The translations under genes were made by a program, and so were the position numbers. A DNA stretch of 64,000 bases from positions 1-64,000 of the forward strand of contig NZ_JASITA010000026.1 of the NCBI RefSeq assembly GCF_030063415.1, in the 5' to 3' direction. The DNA is from Streptomyces sp. H27-C3. Its GTDB lineage: Bacteria; Actinomycetota; Actinomycetes; Streptomycetales; Streptomycetaceae. A model generated the notes under the pieces. It saw only the letters and a program-made list of their open reading frames with translations. It was not told where the DNA came from and did no database searches. Of the stretch, positions 44,243 through 51,516 are shown piece after piece (the first letter of the stretch is position 1; each line of letters starts with the position of its first letter).

Positions 44243-44512
44243 ATGTCGTACGTGCTCGGCGAGGTCTCGATGAGTCTTCGCTATGTGGACGGGAAGATCG
44301 ACGAAGACCGGCCCTGGCCGACTACCGGCGCCGATGTCTTCGAGCCTTCGGTGCCGTGGCGTACGTTCCGCTGGCGGCATGGACGGAAGCACTACTCGGG
44401 CACGTACTGGTCCTCCACGATGCGCGACCATGTCGGCTAAGAGTCGCGGCTTGAGCTGACGCGCCTGCTCTACGTCGACTCGACCAGGACGTGACGGCGG
44501 TCTTCGCCCTCG
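44243..44512 (+). pseudogene. TnsA-like transposase endonuclease subunit, degraded remnant
   Basis: The open part reads MSYVLGEVSMSLRYVDGKID and continues with PWRTFRWRHGRKHYSGTYWS and MRDHV, resembling the N-terminus of Tn7-type TnsA-like proteins of streptomycetes. A TAA at 44438-44440 stands where a Tyr codon (TAC) is expected, followed in frame by ESRLELTRLLYVD. One base is missing about 44480, after which the next frame reads DQDVTAVFA. The rest of the gene is absent. It is a dead fragment; assignment rests on recalled family resemblance. Confidence 0.6.
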
Positions 44513-44520
44513 TCTGTGAA

Positions 44521-44754
44521 GGGTCCTGCGTCCAGGGGCGCCTTCGTCTACACCGCGCCGGCGACGCGCACTACGGGACAGGTACCGCCCACGGCGACGA
44601 CATCTACGAGCACGGCGGCTTCGCGGCCACTTCTTCCCCCGCAACCTGCTCCGTGCCCTGGCCGACGGCTGGACCGTGGATGAGGTCCACGCCTTCGAGG
44701 AGGGCGAGCTGCCGCACCGGTCTTTGGCGCGTCACTCAGGCCCTGCCCCGGTAA
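44521..44754 (+). pseudogene. Class I SAM methyltransferase C-terminal remnant
   Basis: Pieces of a methyltransferase tail lie in shifting frames: FVYT, then GDAHYGTGTAHGDDIYEHGG, then HFFPRNLLRALADGWTVDEV and HAFEEGELPHR, then LWRVTQALPR before the stop. At least three frame changes separate them and the SAM-binding N-terminal half is missing. It is debris beside the TnsA-like remnant. Confidence 0.55.
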
Positions 44755-44766
44755 CCGCCACCCGCG

Positions 44767-45186
44767 TCATGCGTCTGTCGGTGTGGTCGAGGTGTCTTCG
44801 ATGATGTGGCAGATGACGCCGGGCTCGCCGCGTCCGGCGGCCTGGCCGGCGCGGTCGCGGGCGTCCTGGAGGGTTGCGCGCAGGGCGGTCAGGTCGGCGA
44901 TGCGCTGGTCGATCTCGGTGAGGTGTTCGTCGAGGAGGCCGGTGACCAGGGCGCAGGGCTGTTCCCCCTGGCGTTGCAGGTCGAGGATTCGCTTGATCTC
45001 TTTCAGGCTCAAGCCCAGGGCCTGTGCCTGCCGGATGAAGTGGAGTTCCGGGAGCGCCTGCTCGGTGTACGTGCGGTATCCGGCGGAAGTGCGCTCCGCC
45101 TCGGCGATCAGGCCGTTGGCTTCGTAGAGGCGTACGGCTTTGGGGCTCAGCCCGGTCTGCTTGGCGACGCGACCGACGGTCAGCAT
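44767..45186 (-). CDS. MerR-family metal-responsive regulator
   Basis: From the ATG at 45186 this is a 139-aa MerR protein: helix-turn-helix MLTVGRVAKQTGLSPKAVRL, then a long dimer helix. Candidate metal ligands are Cys78 (QPCALV) and Cys126-His127 (GVICHIIED). Cys78 aligns with the Cys typical of divalent-metal sensors (ZntR, MerR) rather than the Ser of CueR; the Cys pair usual near residue 114 in ZntR is absent. It is divergent from the CDPS/ATPase operon, whose promoter has the MerR layout, and should activate it when metal binds. Confidence 0.9.
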   Translation of the reverse strand: MLTVGRVAKQTGLSPKAVRLYEANGLIAEAERTSAGYRTYTEQALPELHFIRQAQALGLSLKEIKRILDLQRQGEQPCALVTGLLDEHLTEIDQRIADLTALRATLQDARDRAGQAAGRGEPGVICHIIEDTSTTPTDA

Positions 45187-45228
45187 GGCGGTGATCTCCT
45201 CATACGGGGGAATGCCGCCATTGTGCAC

Positions 45229-45260
45229 TTGACCTTGCCCTAAGGGCAAGGTTTTAGCGT
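45229..45260 (+). promoter_or_regulatory. MerR-type promoter/operator of the CDPS-copA operon
   Basis: TTGACC (-35, 45229-45234) and TAGCGT (-10, 45255-45260) are 20 bp apart, the long spacing that MerR proteins correct. The spacer holds a perfect palindrome, ACCTTGCCCT (45232-45241), A, AGGGCAAGGT (45243-45252). The -10 ends 6 nt before the ATG of the CDPS gene, so the transcript should be leaderless. A near-identical element lies at 51016-51047. Confidence 0.88.
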
Positions 45261-45266
45261 CCAGAC

Positions 45267-45986
45267 ATGACGACCCAGCGAGGAGACGGGACCCCGCCGG
45301 CCTTGGAACTCACACCGATGAGTCCCCAGTGCGGTGATGTGGTGGCGCGTGCCGAGCACGCGTGCATCGGGATCAGCCCGTTCAACAGCTACTTCTCCAC
45401 CGAGCGGATTCGCGAGCTGGCCGTGTGGGGGCTGGAGCGGTTCGCCTGGGTGGACTTCTTCGTCCCTGACGCGCCGAGTGCCTTCACCTTCGAGGCGCTG
45501 GGGTATTCGCCCGAGCGGGCGGCGTGGAAGGCACGTCGGCAGGGCCAGTACACCCGGAACAAGATCCGTACCGCCCTGACCGGCCTGGGTGTGGTGGAAC
45601 CTGACGATCGCATCCTGGGCTGGGCCGAGCTGGACGGCAACGCTGCCTTCGCGCGGCTGCACGACCGATGTCGCGAGCTGTACGACGGCGACAAGGGCTT
45701 CCGGGGGGCCTGCCAGGAGGCCGCCGGCTGGGTGCTCTCCGGCAAGTTGCCTGACGGTTCGACGCCGAGCGAGCAGCAGGTCGAATGCGCGGTGCGCTAC
45801 TTCCTGGCCGAGCTTCCCCTGTTCGTCGACACTCCGGCCATCGTCGGCGCCGGGGCGTCGGTCTTCTGCTATCACCAGCCGCCCGACGTACTGCGCCGCC
45901 TGTACGGGCGCGAGCTGATCCTGCACCCCGCTCCCGGCCAGGGCTTCGCCGTCGTGGCACCCCTCGACACCGCCCGCTGGAACTGA
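45267..45986 (+). CDS. tRNA-dependent cyclodipeptide synthase (CDPS, AlbC-like)
   Basis: This 239-aa protein matches the CDPS family, which makes cyclic dipeptides from two aminoacyl-tRNAs in the cytoplasm. The signature CIGISPFNSYFS places the nucleophile at Ser37 with Asn40; Tyr178, Glu182 (RYFLAELPLF) and Tyr202 (VFCYH) also fall at the positions known from AlbC. Asn40 and Tyr202 favour the NYQ-type rather than XYP-type subfamily. The ATG lies 6 nt after the -10 box of a MerR promoter. The P-type ATPase gene follows after 17 bp. No cyclodipeptide oxidase, P450 or methyltransferase partner is adjacent. The amino acids used cannot be read from sequence. Confidence 0.92.
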   Translation: MTTQRGDGTPPALELTPMSPQCGDVVARAEHACIGISPFNSYFSTERIRELAVWGLERFAWVDFFVPDAPSAFTFEALGYSPERAAWKARRQGQYTRNKIRTALTGLGVVEPDDRILGWAELDGNAAFARLHDRCRELYDGDKGFRGACQEAAGWVLSGKLPDGSTPSEQQVECAVRYFLAELPLFVDTPAIVGAGASVFCYHQPPDVLRRLYGRELILHPAPGQGFAVVAPLDTARWN

Positions 45987-46003
45987 ACTCCGTGAACAGA
46001 GAG

Positions 46004-48316
46004 ATGAGCCGCCCCATGACCACCACGGATATAGCCGGTGAGGTACCCGGCCTGAGCGAGCCGGCGAACGCCGTCGACCTGTCGATCACGGGGATGACCT
46101 GTGCCTCGTGCGCGGCCCGGATCGAACGGAAGCTGAACAAGCTGCCGGGCGTGAGGGCGTCGGTGAACTTCGCGACCGCCAGTGCACGCGTCTCCCACGC
46201 GGATGACGTGACTGCGCAGGAACTGATCAACGCGGTCAAGGCAACCGGCTATGGCGCCTCACTCCCCGCCCCGCCCGCCCTCTCCACCTCCGCTGAGGAG
46301 GGCGGGGTGGCCGATGAGGAGGAGCGCCATGTGCGGGCGCTGCGGGATCGGCTGCTGGCCTCGGCGGTTCTGACGGTGCCGGTGGTGGTGCTGTCGATGG
46401 TGCCGGCCACGCAGTTCCGGTTCTGGCAGTGGCTGGCCTTCGCGCTGGCCTCACCGGTGGCGCTGTGGGGGGCATGGCCGTTCCACCGTGCGGCCGCGCT
46501 GAACCTGCGGCACCGGGCGGTGACCATGGACACCCTGGTCTCCCTGGGCGTGTTGGCTGCCTGGGTGTGGAGCGTGTACGCGCTCTTCCTCGGCGGTGCG
46601 GGCGAGCCCGGCATGCGGATGGAGGTCTCGCTGCTGCCCCGCTCGGGCGAGCACGCGGGTTCGGCCGAGCTGTATCTGGAGGTGGCCGCGGCGCTGACGG
46701 CGTTCATTCTGGCTGGCCGCTACTTCGAGGCCCGCGCACGGCGCAAGGCCGGGGACGCGATCCGGGCGCTGATGGACCTGGGCGCCAAGGACGTCACCGT
46801 CCTGAGAGACGGACGGGAAGTACGGGTGCCGATCGATCAGTTGGCGGTTGGCGCGGAGTTCGTCGTACGGCCCGGGGAGAAGGTCGCCACCGACGGGGTG
46901 GCCGTCGAGGGTTCCTCGGCGGTGGACGAATCGCTGCTGACCGGGGAGTCTCTGCCGGTGGAGGTCGGCCCGGGTGACGCGGTCACCGGCGCGACCGTCA
47001 ACGCCGGGGGCCGCCTCGTCGTACGCGCCTCGCGGGTTGGGGCGGACACCAAGCTGGCGCAGATCGCCCGCCTGGTGGAGGCGGCTCAGACCGGCAAGGC
47101 GGCCGTGCAGCGGCTCGCGGACCGGATATCGGCGGTCTTCGTCCCGATCGTGATCCTGCTGGCCGTCGGGACGCTGGCCACCTGGCTGCTGCTGGGCCAT
47201 CCTGCGCCGGTGGCACTGACCGCGGCGGTCGCGGTGCTGATCATTGCCTGCCCGTGCGCGCTCGGACTCGCCACGCCGACCGCGCTGATGGTCGGCACCG
47301 GGCGGGGCGCCCAGCTCGGCCTGCTGATCCGCGGCCCCGAGGTCCTGGAGTCCACCCGCCGCATCGACACCATCGTGCTGGACAAGACCGGCACCGTCAC
47401 CGAGGGCCGGATGCGCCTTGCCGAGGTGGTGGCCTCCGAGGGCGAGACCCGGGAGGAGATCCTGCGTCTCGCCGGCGCGGTGGAGCACGCCAGTGAGCAC
47501 CCGATCGCCAAGGCCATCGCGGACGCCGCCGACGAGGAGCAGGGTGGCCTCGCGTCCGTCACCGGCTTCGCCAACCACGCCGGGCGTGGTGTCACCGGCA
47601 CCGTGGACGGCCGCCAGGTGATGGCCGGCCGGGCGAGCTGGCTCACCGATCAGTGGGGCCTGGAGATCCCGCCCACGCTGGTCCGAGCCCAGCAGCAGGC
47701 CGAGGAGTCCGGGCGTACGGTCGTCTTCGCCGCCTGGGAGGAGAAGGTACGAGCCGCCTTGGTGGTCGCCGACACCGTTAAGGCAACCAGCGCCGAAGCC
47801 GTCGCCCAGTTCAAGGCACTCGGCCTCACCCCGGTACTGCTCACCGGCGACAACGAGGCGGCTGCTCGCCACGTCGCCGCCGAGGTCGGCATCGACACCG
47901 TCATCGCCGAGGTCCACCCCGAGGACAAGGTCGCCGAGATCAAGCGGCTGCAAGGCCAGGGCAAGGTGGTCGCGATGGTCGGCGACGGCATCAACGACGC
48001 CGCCGCCCTCGCCCAGGCCGACCTCGGACTCGCCATGGGCACCGGCACCGACGCGGCCATCGCCGCCGCCGACCTCACCTTGGTCAAGGGCGACCTGCGC
48101 GGCGCCGCCGACGCGATCCGCCTCGCCCGCAAGACCCTGACCACCATCAAGGGCAACCTCTTCTGGGCCTTCGCCTACAACGTCGCAGCCCTGCCGCTGG
48201 CCGCGCTCGGCCTGCTCAACCCGCTGATCGCCGGGGCCGCGATGGCCAGCTCCTCGGTTTTCGTCGTCACCAACAGCCTGCGCCTGCGCCGCTTCCAGCC
48301 CGCCAACCGCACCTGA
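46004..48316 (+). CDS. copA: Copper-translocating P1B-type ATPase
   Basis: The preferred ATG at 46004 gives 770 aa; GTG at 45992 and ATG at 46016 are alternatives. An N-terminal HMA domain has MTCASC (Cys33, Cys36). The transport site CPC is at 416-418, with DKTGT near 460 and GDGINDAAAL later. The late helices have AYN and MASSS, the pattern of P1B-1 Cu(+) exporters, so it should pump Cu(I) out of the cell. It is co-transcribed with the CDPS gene under the MerR promoter and ends at a strong hairpin. Confidence 0.95.
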   Translation: MSRPMTTTDIAGEVPGLSEPANAVDLSITGMTCASCAARIERKLNKLPGVRASVNFATASARVSHADDVTAQELINAVKATGYGASLPAPPALSTSAEEGGVADEEERHVRALRDRLLASAVLTVPVVVLSMVPATQFRFWQWLAFALASPVALWGAWPFHRAAALNLRHRAVTMDTLVSLGVLAAWVWSVYALFLGGAGEPGMRMEVSLLPRSGEHAGSAELYLEVAAALTAFILAGRYFEARARRKAGDAIRALMDLGAKDVTVLRDGREVRVPIDQLAVGAEFVVRPGEKVATDGVAVEGSSAVDESLLTGESLPVEVGPGDAVTGATVNAGGRLVVRASRVGADTKLAQIARLVEAAQTGKAAVQRLADRISAVFVPIVILLAVGTLATWLLLGHPAPVALTAAVAVLIIACPCALGLATPTALMVGTGRGAQLGLLIRGPEVLESTRRIDTIVLDKTGTVTEGRMRLAEVVASEGETREEILRLAGAVEHASEHPIAKAIADAADEEQGGLASVTGFANHAGRGVTGTVDGRQVMAGRASWLTDQWGLEIPPTLVRAQQQAEESGRTVVFAAWEEKVRAALVVADTVKATSAEAVAQFKALGLTPVLLTGDNEAAARHVAAEVGIDTVIAEVHPEDKVAEIKRLQGQGKVVAMVGDGINDAAALAQADLGLAMGTGTDAAIAAADLTLVKGDLRGAADAIRLARKTLTTIKGNLFWAFAYNVAALPLAALGLLNPLIAGAAMASSSVFVVTNSLRLRRFQPANRT

Positions 48317-48333
48317 GTACCGCGTCGACAAGC

Positions 48334-48372
48334 CCGAAGCCCGGCCGGGAGCATCTCCCGGCCGGGCTTCGG
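48334..48372. terminator. Bidirectional terminator between copA and the HMA chaperone gene
   Basis: Perfect 17-bp arms (48334-48350 and 48356-48372, core GAAGCCCGGCCGGGA) enclose a 5-nt loop between two convergent genes. It should stop transcription from both sides. Confidence 0.85.
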
Positions 48373-48388
48373 CATGACCGCGTATGCG

Positions 48389-48652
48389 TCAGCCGGCGAC
48401 GCGTGCCGTGTACTCCCCGGCCGCTTCCACCGCCGCGACGAGAGCCGCGATGTCCACCTCGGCGCCCTCCTCGAGTCGGACGACGCTGCGTCCGGCGCGC
48501 GCATCCGTAGCGGCCGAGCGGACTCCGTCGATCTCCTCCAGCTCGTCGTCGATGAGCAGACCGCAGCTGCCGCAGTGCATGCCCTCGATCAGGAGCACAA
48601 CCTCAGCGCCGGTCTCGGCTTCGGTGTTGTTCTTACGGCCGAACAGCTTCAT
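48389..48652 (-). CDS. HMA-domain copper chaperone-like protein
   Basis: From the ATG at 48652 this is an 87-aa protein consisting of a charged leader and one heavy-metal-associated domain with the MHCGSCG metal site. It would carry Cu(I) in the cytoplasm to the ATPase or the TauE/SafE-cupredoxin protein, whose gene ends 10 bp upstream on the same strand. Length is slightly above that of CopZ. Confidence 0.9.
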   Translation of the reverse strand: MKLFGRKNNTEAETGAEVVLLIEGMHCGSCGLLIDDELEEIDGVRSAATDARAGRSVVRLEEGAEVDIAALVAAVEAAGEYTARVAG

Positions 48653-48662
48653 GTCAGGTCCC

Positions 48663-49778
48663 TCACGCCTTGAATTCGATCTCGCCGGTCTGCATGCCCA
48701 TGGCGCAGGAGAAGCGCAGGGTGCCCGCCTTGCGGGTACCCAGGTCGATCTCGGTGTCACCGTCGCGCTTGACGATCTCCTGGACCCCGAGCTCCGGGAT
48801 GGTGAAGGCACGGGCGCACCCGCCCGAATCCTTGCCGTGCAGCACCAGCTTGGTCGGCACGCCCGCCTTCGCGGTGAAGGCGGTGGGACTGTAGAAGTCC
48901 GTCACGGTCAGCGTGACGATCTGCTTCCCGGACGCGTCGACGTGTACGGGCGGCACACCGGCCTCCTTGCCGCCTTCTCCGGTCCCGCTGCCTTCGCCGC
49001 CCTCGACGATGAACGGCCCGTTCGCGGCCGTGTTCCTCGCCGGGGTGTTGAAGGAGACCCAGCCCCCGGCCTGGAGCGCGGAACCCATCGTCCACACAGC
49101 CACGGCCAGCACCACCACGCCGGTGGCCACGGCCAGCCGGCCGGACAGCGCCTGGCTGCTACGCCGGAACAGATACCCGAGCAGGGCGAACAGGGGCGAG
49201 GTGCCGAGTACGAACCCGGCCATCACCGCGGCACCGGCCACCGCCGAGCCGGACGTGATCGCCAACAGCTCCATCGAGAGGGTGACCCCGCACGGCACCA
49301 GCACCGTGGCGAAGCCGATCAGCGCGGGCGCCACGGCGGAGTCGCTCTTCGAGCTGCGCCGCATCAGACGCCCGAAGGACGCCGGCGGCCGGGGCACCAG
49401 CCGCCCCACCGCCTTCACCCCGAAGAGATCCAGCGCGAACAGCACCATGATCAGGCCGGCGACCAGCAGCAGCACCGCCTGGGTACGGGGGCTCGGCTGC
49501 AAGGCGCTCCCGAACACACCCAGCAGGACGCCGAGCAAGGTGTGGGAGACCAGCTTCCCGGCCAGGAACGCCCCGACCGGCGCCAGTGGCGTGGCGGCCT
49601 CCGAAGCAGGGGGCGCGCTCCGGGAAGTCTTGCGGGCCGGCTTCGGGGCAGGGGCGGGGGTGCGGCGGCGGGTGACGGCCCCGGCCAGCAGGCCCCCCTG
49701 TACGGCGGCGCACGAGGCACCACCAGCGAGCAGTCCGGTGCTCGCACCGGTGATCAACAAAGCGACGGACGACGGCAT
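48663..49778 (-). CDS. TauE/SafE-like membrane protein with C-terminal cupredoxin-like domain
   Basis: This 371-aa protein has six or more hydrophobic helices of the sulfite-exporter/UreH type (LLITGASTGLLAGGASCAAV, FATVLVPCGVTLSMELLAI) with Cys in both membrane halves. Residues about 260-371 form an extracytoplasmic cupredoxin-like domain with candidate copper ligands Cys in GGCARAFTIPE and FSCAMGMQTGEIEF. It probably moves or buffers copper across the membrane and works with the HMA chaperone encoded next to it. Confidence 0.85.
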   Translation of the reverse strand: MPSSVALLITGASTGLLAGGASCAAVQGGLLAGAVTRRRTPAPAPKPARKTSRSAPPASEAATPLAPVGAFLAGKLVSHTLLGVLLGVFGSALQPSPRTQAVLLLVAGLIMVLFALDLFGVKAVGRLVPRPPASFGRLMRRSSKSDSAVAPALIGFATVLVPCGVTLSMELLAITSGSAVAGAAVMAGFVLGTSPLFALLGYLFRRSSQALSGRLAVATGVVVLAVAVWTMGSALQAGGWVSFNTPARNTAANGPFIVEGGEGSGTGEGGKEAGVPPVHVDASGKQIVTLTVTDFYSPTAFTAKAGVPTKLVLHGKDSGGCARAFTIPELGVQEIVKRDGDTEIDLGTRKAGTLRFSCAMGMQTGEIEFKA

Positions 49779-49893
49779 GCGTCGTTACTCCAGTTCTGCG
49801 AAGACGGCACGCACACACGGAAATCCGGGCGTGCCGAGTGGACATGAGGAACACGGCGTCCCGCGAGGCGACTGCCTCACGAGCGGCGAACCA

Positions 49894-50298
49894 TCACGTC
49901 CGTGACACGCACAACCGGTGCAGATCCGGAGGGTCAACTATCCGAGGCGGGGCATTGGGCTGTTCCATCAGGAGCGCGTGACCGCAGGCCATCGCGTGCG
50001 GTACGGGAGCGAGCACCGGACCAGCCGGACCGTCCTGAGCGAGGGTGGCCTTGGGTGCCACGCACTGCTCCGCGGCCATCGGGCAGCGCGGACCGTGGTC
50101 CTTCGTTCCGGCCACGGCCGGAGTCACGGCATGCCCACTATGAGCGGCGACCGCGACCCGCGGGGTCATCTCCATCGGCCCCGGCATCGCCATCGCGGGA
50201 CGCGCCAGCCCCGACAGACATGCAAAGAGCGCGCACACCAGCAGCACCCCGGACCAGGTCCGGAGCGGCAACAGCAGGCGTCGCGACATGCGCGCCAT
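49894..50298 (-). CDS. Small exported His/Met/Cys-rich protein (DUF6153-like)
   Basis: From the ATG at 50298 (or 50289) this is a 134-aa protein with a signal or anchor segment (TWSGVLLVCALFACLSGL). The mature part is rich in potential metal ligands: MPGPMEMTP, HSGHAV, DHGPRCPMAAEQC and HAMACGHALLM. This fits the DUF6153 group seen beside copper genes in streptomycetes. It may bind copper outside the membrane; function is inferred from composition and position. Confidence 0.72.
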   Translation of the reverse strand: MARMSRRLLLPLRTWSGVLLVCALFACLSGLARPAMAMPGPMEMTPRVAVAAHSGHAVTPAVAGTKDHGPRCPMAAEQCVAPKATLAQDGPAGPVLAPVPHAMACGHALLMEQPNAPPRIVDPPDLHRLCVSRT

Positions 50299-50365
50299 GC
50301 TAGGCCATCGCTCGGCAGCCACCCCAGCCTGTCGAGCATTCCGTGCCGACCGCGGACGTGTGAAG

Positions 50366-50943
50366 CTATTCGCCCTCCGGCCAGTCGCAGCCACTGGACA
50401 CGTCGGCCTTCTGGCCTGCCGGCCCGTACACGAGCGCGATCTCGTCATGCGCCCGGAACTCGATCGCGGCCGGGTTGCCCGCGTACTCCTTGGCGTTGAC
50501 GTACGCGTGGAAGTCGTTGCCGCCACCGGTCTTGAGCCCGCCGATGGAGTCCTGGGTGAGCGCGACGTTCCACTCGGTCATGAACTGACCGAGGGAGAAA
50601 GCGGCCTTGAGCGGGGACTCGATGTGGATCACGCCGTCCGTATCGTGCGTGTGCAGCGGGCTGATCTGCTGCGCCCGCTGGTCGATTCCGATGGCCCCGG
50701 GGACAGCGACCGGCTTGCCATCCACGAGCACGTCGAGGTGGGCGGGCTCGGCTCGGGAACTGGACGGCCCGCCCGAGGACCGGACAAAGACGGTGAGCCC
50801 GGCGACGACTGCGAGCACCAAGACGCTCACCGCGAGAACGATCAGCCGGCGGCGCCGACGCTGGGCGTGTTCCGCCTGCTCACGCAGTGCCGCAGCCCGG
50901 GCCCGGCGGTCCGCCGGGCCTTCCTCTCAGGCTTGCTGGACAT
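50366..50943 (-). CDS. Membrane-anchored extracytoplasmic protein of unknown function, frameshifted
   Basis: The ATG at 50943 has AGAGGGG upstream and starts MSSKPERKARRTA. One base appears to be missing near 50903 in a GGGCCCGGG stretch; the next frame continues RARAAALREQAEHAQRRRRR, then one membrane helix (LIVLAVSVLVLAVVAGLTVF). The outer domain has PLHTHDTDGVIHIESP and a late Cys, a family I recognise only as conserved in actinobacteria. It is the first of the leftward island genes. Starting at the GTG at 50830 instead would lose the basic N-terminus. Confidence 0.7.
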
Positions 50944-50958
50944 GCGCGGACCCCTCTC

Positions 50959-50985
50959 TTCAGAACACAAACGGAATATTCTGAA
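50959..50985. promoter_or_regulatory. Inverted repeat between the divergent island operons
   Basis: TTCAGAA (50959-50965) and TTCTGAA (50979-50985) are exact reverse complements 13 nt apart, upstream of the leftward gene start at 50943. It could be an operator for that operon, but 7-bp arms are weak evidence. Confidence 0.3.
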
Positions 50986-51015
50986 AGAAACGCCCTATTT
51001 CAGACTAACCGGGCC

Positions 51016-51047
51016 TTGACCTTGCCCCAGGGGGAAGGTTTTAGCGT
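51016..51047 (+). promoter_or_regulatory. Second MerR-type promoter/operator, before the Cys-rich ORF
   Basis: TTGACC (51016-51021) and TAGCGT (51042-51047) are 20 bp apart, with a palindrome in the spacer: ACCTTGCCCC, A, GGGGGAAGGT (51019-51039, one imperfect pair). Layout and most bases match the element at 45229-45260, so one MerR protein probably controls both. Confidence 0.85.
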
Positions 51048-51083
51048 TGCCGCATCAGCACAAAGCGGGAAGGAGGTCACCTC

Positions 51084-51230
51084 ATGGCCTTCGTCCAAGG
51101 CGAGGTGTACCGGTGCCCAGACCCTGACTGCGGCTGCGAGATCACCGTGACCAAGGGCGCGGCGCCCGGCCACGGCGGGGACCAAGTACCCACATGCTGC
51201 TGCGGCCACCGGATGGAGAAGGCAGGCTGA
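51084..51230 (+). CDS. 48-aa Cys-rich, metallothionein-like protein
   Basis: This short gene has a perfect AAGGAGGT ribosome site before its ATG. The product has six Cys in two groups, YRCPDPDCGCEI (Cys11, 16, 18) and PTCCCGHRM (Cys38-40), with His30 and His42 as extra ligands. Such density in 48 residues suggests a cytoplasmic metal-sequestering protein, either a metallothionein or a small zinc-ribbon-like protein. It lies 36 bp after the second MerR-type -10 box, so it should be metal-induced with copA. Confidence 0.8.
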   Translation: MAFVQGEVYRCPDPDCGCEITVTKGAAPGHGGDQVPTCCCGHRMEKAG

Positions 51231-51288
51231 GCCGACGCCGCGTCAGCCGCCCTCGCACGCGATGCGCAAGACCCCTGAAGGAGCGGCG

Positions 51289-51516
51289 ATGAGCCAGCTG
51301 TTGTACGTACTCCCCCTGCTCGCCTGCCCCGTCGGCATGGGGCTGATGATGTGGTTCATGATGCGCTCCAAGCGCACCTCGGCCACCGACCAGCAGGCAC
51401 AATCCGCCCCCACTGCCGAGCAGGAGCAGGAACTGATCCGCCTGCGCAAGGAGGTCGATGCGCTGCGCGGCGACCTCGCCACGAAGCCGAGCCACCACAA
51501 GGACTCGTCCGCATGA
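51289..51516 (+). CDS. Small single-helix membrane protein
   Basis: From the ATG at 51289 (GGAG upstream) this is a 75-aa protein with one N-terminal membrane helix rich in Met (LLYVLPLLACPVGMGLMMWF) and a charged cytoplasmic coiled-coil-like tail. Its stop overlaps the next ATG by 4 bp. It is probably part of the metal-induced transcript. No function is known to me. Confidence 0.7.
   Translation: MSQLLYVLPLLACPVGMGLMMWFMMRSKRTSATDQQAQSAPTAEQEQELIRLRKEVDALRGDLATKPSHHKDSSA

Noticed and set aside
46451..48331. Long minus-strand open frame opposite copA
   Set aside because: Gly/Asp/Gln-rich shadow of the ATPase; the ATPase motifs are decisive.
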